The translations under genes and the position numbers were made by a program. From NCBI GenBank assembly GCA_963920705.1, contig CAWUCO010000291.1, forward strand, positions 1,178,001 through 1,242,000: a DNA stretch of 64,000 nt, in the 5' to 3' direction. Shown here piece by piece: positions 61,501 through 64,000 of the stretch. This DNA is from Odiellus spinosus. Lineage: Eukaryota > Arthropoda > Arachnida > Opiliones > Phalangiidae. Under the pieces are notes generated by a model. It saw only the letters and a list, made by a program, of their open reading frames with translations. It did not search any database and had not been told where the DNA came from. The first letter of the stretch is position 1; each line of letters opens with the position of its first letter.

Positions 61501-64000
61501 TCTATGCTGCGGAAATTTGTGGATCTATGCTTGGGAAATTTGTGGATCTATGCTCGGGAAATTTGTGGATCTATGCTTGGGGAATTTGTGGATCTATGCT
61601 TGGGAAATTTGTGGATCTATGCTTGGGTAATTTGTGGATCTATGCTTGGGAAATTTGTGGATCTATGCTTGGGAAATTAGTGGATCTATACATGGTAAAT
61701 TTGAGGATCTATGCTTGGGAAATTTGTGGATCTATTCTTGGTAAATTTGTGGATCTATGCTTGGGAAATTTGTGGATCTATGCTTGGAAAATTTGTGGAT
61801 CTATACTTAGGACATTTGAGGATCTATGCTGCGGAAATTTTTGGATCTATGCTTGGGAAATTTGTGGATCTATGCTTGGAAAATTTGTGGATCTATACTT
61901 GGGAAATTTGAGGATCTATGCTGCGGAAATTTGTGGATCTATGCTTGGGAAATTTGTGGATCTATGCTTGGGAAATTTGTTGATCTATGCTTGGGTAATT
62001 TTTGGATCTATGCTTGGGAAATTTGTAAATCTATGCTTGGGAAATTTGAGGATCTATGCTTGGGAAATTAGTGGATCTATACATGGTAAATTTGAGGATC
62101 TATGCTTGGGAAATTAGTGGATCTATACATGGTAAATTTGAGGATCTATGCTGCGGAAATTTGTGGATCTATGCTTGGGACATTTGTGGATATATGCTTG
62201 GGAAATTTGTGGATCTATATTTGGGAAATTAGTGGATCTATACATGCTAATTTGAGGATCTATGCTTGGGAAATTTGTGGATCTATGCTTGGAAAATTTG
62301 TGGATCTATACTTGGGAAATTTAGGATCTATGCTTGGGAAATTTGTGGATCTATGCTTGGTAAGTTTGTGGATCTATGCTTGGGAAATTTGTGGATCTAT
62401 GCTTTAGAAATTTGTAGATCTATACTTCGTTAATTTGTGGATCTATGCTTAGGATATTTGTGGATCTATGCTTGGGAAATTAGTGGATCTATACATGGTA
62501 AATTTGTGGATCTATGCTTGGGAAATTTGTGGATCTATGCTTGGGAAATTTGTGCATCTATGCTTGGGGAATTTGTGGATCTATGCTTGGGAAATTTGTG
62601 GATCTATGCTTTTGTAATTTGTGGATCTATGCTTGGGAAATTTGTGGATCTATGCTTGGGAAATTAGTGGATCTATACATAATAAATTTGAGGATCTATG
62701 CTTGGGAAATTTGTGGATCTATACTTGGTAAATTTGTGGATCTATGCTTGGGAAATTTGTGGATCTATGCTTGGAAAATTTGTGGATCTATACTAAGGAC
62801 ATTTGAGGATCTATGCTGCGGAAATTTTTGGATCTATACTTGGTAAATTTGTGGATCTATACTTTGGAAATTTGAGGATCTATGCTGCGGAAATTTGTGG
62901 ATCTATGCTTGGGAAATTTGTGGATCTATGCTCGGGAAATTTGTGGATCTATGCTTGGGGAATTTGTGGATCTATGCTTGGGAAATTTGTGGATCTATGC
63001 TTGGGTAATTTGTGGATCTATGCTTGGGAAATTTGTGGATCTATGCTTGGGAAATTAGTGGATCTATACATGGTAAATTTGAGGATCTATGCTTGGGAAA
63101 TTTGTGGATCTATTCTTGGTAAATTTGTGGATCTATGCTTGGGAAATTTGTGGATCTATGCTTGGAAAATTTGTGGATCTATACTTAGGACATTTGAGGA
63201 TCTATGCTGCGGAAATTTTTGGATCTATGCTTGGGAAATTTGTGGATCTATGCTTGGAAAATTTGTGGATCTATACTTGGGAAATTTGAGGATCTATGCT
63301 GCGGAAATTTGTGGATCTATGCTTGGTAAATTTGTGGATCTATGCTTGGGAAATTTGTGGATCTATGCTTGGGAAATTTGTTGATCTATGCTTGGGTAAT
63401 TTTTGGATCTATGCTTGGGAAATTTGTAAATCTATGCTTGGGAAATTTGAGGATCTATGCTTGGGAAATTAGTGGATCTATACATGGTAAATTTGAGGAT
63501 CTATGCTTGGGAAATTAGTGGATCTATACATGGTAAATTTGAGGATCTATGCTGCGGAAATTTGTGGATCTATGCTTGGGACATTTGTGGATATATGCTT
63601 GGGAAATTTGTGGATCTATATTTGGGAAATTAGTGGATCTATACATGCTAATTTGAGGATCTATGCTTGGGAAATTTGTGGATCTATGCTTGGAAAATTT
63701 GTGGATCTATACTTGGGAAATTTGAGGATCTATGCTTGGGAAATTTGTGGATCTATGCTTGGTAAGTTTGTGGATCTATGCTTGGGAAATTTGTGGATCT
63801 ATGCTTTAGAAATTTGTAGATCTATACTTCGTTAATTTGTTGATCTATGCTTAGGATATTTGTGGATCTATGCTTGGGAAATTAGTGGATCTATACATGG
63901 TAAATTTGAGGATCTATGCTTGGGAAATTTGTGGATCTATACTTGGTAAATTTGTGGATCTATGCTTGGGAAATTTGTGGATCTATGCTTGGAAAATTTG
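58571..64000 (+). repeat. Family B block Q2, second copy of Q1, cut by window end
   Basis: Matches Q1 at 29,396 bp from the CTAAGG marker (29,215/58,611), at 29,419 bp after one monomer missing from Q1 near 29,450, and again at 29,396 bp after one monomer lost here near 61,940. The CTAAGG markers at 61,415 and 62,793 correspond to 31,996 and 33,397. Differences from Q1 are rare: CTTTAGAAATTT near 59,415 for CTTGGGAAATTT, and TTTTTGG near 60,597. The block runs off the window. Confidence 0.87.

Larger units (their letters stand above)
1..64000 (+). repeat. 23-bp satellite DNA array, whole window
   Basis: Every line of the sequence is made of variants of one 23-bp monomer: CTTGGGAAATTT followed by GTGGATCTATG. 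The consensus has A5 C2 G7 T9 (39% GC), no CpG, one palindromic AAATTT and one GATC. The units are head-to-tail in a single orientation, and neither edge of the array lies in the window. Common variants are TATAC for TATGC, AATTAGTGG for AATTTGTGG, TACATGGTAAATTTGAGG, CTTCGTTAATTT, CTTTAGAAATTT and ATGCTGCGGAAATTT. Monomers of 22 or 24 bp are rare and are inherited in larger duplicated blocks. No unique sequence, mobile element or RNA gene interrupts the array. What is seen is a satellite; that it lies in eukaryotic heterochromatin is inferred from its size and purity. Species and chromosomal place are unknown. Confidence 0.98.

Noticed and set aside
1-64000. Many + strand open frames of 60-389 codons as protein genes
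   Set aside because: They overlap in all three phases, share one 23-residue repeat, follow from a stop-free 23-bp monomer, and are opened or closed by single substitutions between near-identical copies. No start context, domain or promoter is visible.
1-64000. CRISPR array, because of short regular repeats
   Set aside because: The repeats are directly contiguous, with no unique spacers, and every unit varies around one consensus. No cas gene is present.
1-64000. Telomere-like repeat, because of TTGGGA in each monomer
   Set aside because: The unit is 23 bp with one TTGGG, not a 5-8-bp G-rich telomeric repeat, and the spacing does not fit.
1-64000. G-quadruplex potential
   Set aside because: There is usually one GGG run per 23-bp unit, so loops between GGG runs would be about 20 bases, too long for a standard quadruplex.
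1-64000. Simpler 11+12-bp ancestral subrepeat inside the monomer
   Set aside because: The two halves, GGGAAATTTGT and GGATCTATGCTT, share too few positions to support an internal duplication by eye.

Overview
The whole 64-kb window is one uninterrupted satellite array. Its unit is a 23-bp monomer made of a 12-base half, CTTGGGAAATTT, followed by an 11-base half, GTGGATCTATG. It repeats head-to-tail, always in the same orientation, for roughly 2,780 units. I see no gene, RNA gene, transposon, promoter, CRISPR array or unique spacer. Every open frame is a by-product of the repeat. A 23-bp unit shifts the frame at each copy, its consensus has no stop on the + strand, and its reverse complement carries a TAG, so open frames occur only on +. 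A pure tandem array of this size points to eukaryotic heterochromatin (centromeric, pericentromeric or subtelomeric). The species cannot be told from this sequence. From memory, 23-bp satellites are known elsewhere (a bovine satellite, for example), but I do not recognise this sequence.

Above the monomer there is a deep hierarchy. Two variant families alternate. Family A is marked by CTTGAGAAAAGTGTGG, AGATATATTCTTGGCAATTT and GAGATATATTCTTGG. It fills about 1-9.2 kb and 11-16.3 kb and recurs at about 39.8-48.4 kb. Family B is marked by ATGCTGCGGAAATTT, CTTAGGACATTT and long runs of consensus monomers. It fills 17.3-37.6 kb and 49.2-64 kb.

Layout: 1-475 edge; 476-2,925 three A-type units of 0.73-0.87 kb; 2,926-9,109 two 3.1-kb A units in tandem; 9,110-10,147 A-to-B transition; 10,148-11,280 mixed; 11,281-17,275 a rearranged second copy of the preceding A material, with a third 3.1-kb unit; 17,276-25,524 B block P1 (8,140-bp period); 25,525-29,145 a shortened copy P2; 29,146-34,880 block Q1, built of nested 1.1- and 1.4-kb units; 34,881-37,600 near-consensus B monomers; 37,601-49,206 mosaic A/B; 49,207-58,570 block P3; 58,571-64,000 block Q2, the second copy of Q1, running off the window.

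P2+Q1 and P3+Q2 are two copies of one compound unit. They lie 25.3 kb apart in P and 29.4 kb apart in Q, and the difference is a 4,093-bp segment missing from P2. The array has therefore grown by nested duplication on scales of 23 bp, about 0.7-1.9 kb, 3.1 kb, 8-10 kb and about 25-34 kb. Almost every length change is a whole number of monomers, as expected from unequal exchange or replication slippage in register. All offsets were read by eye from matching marker variants and have not been computed by alignment.
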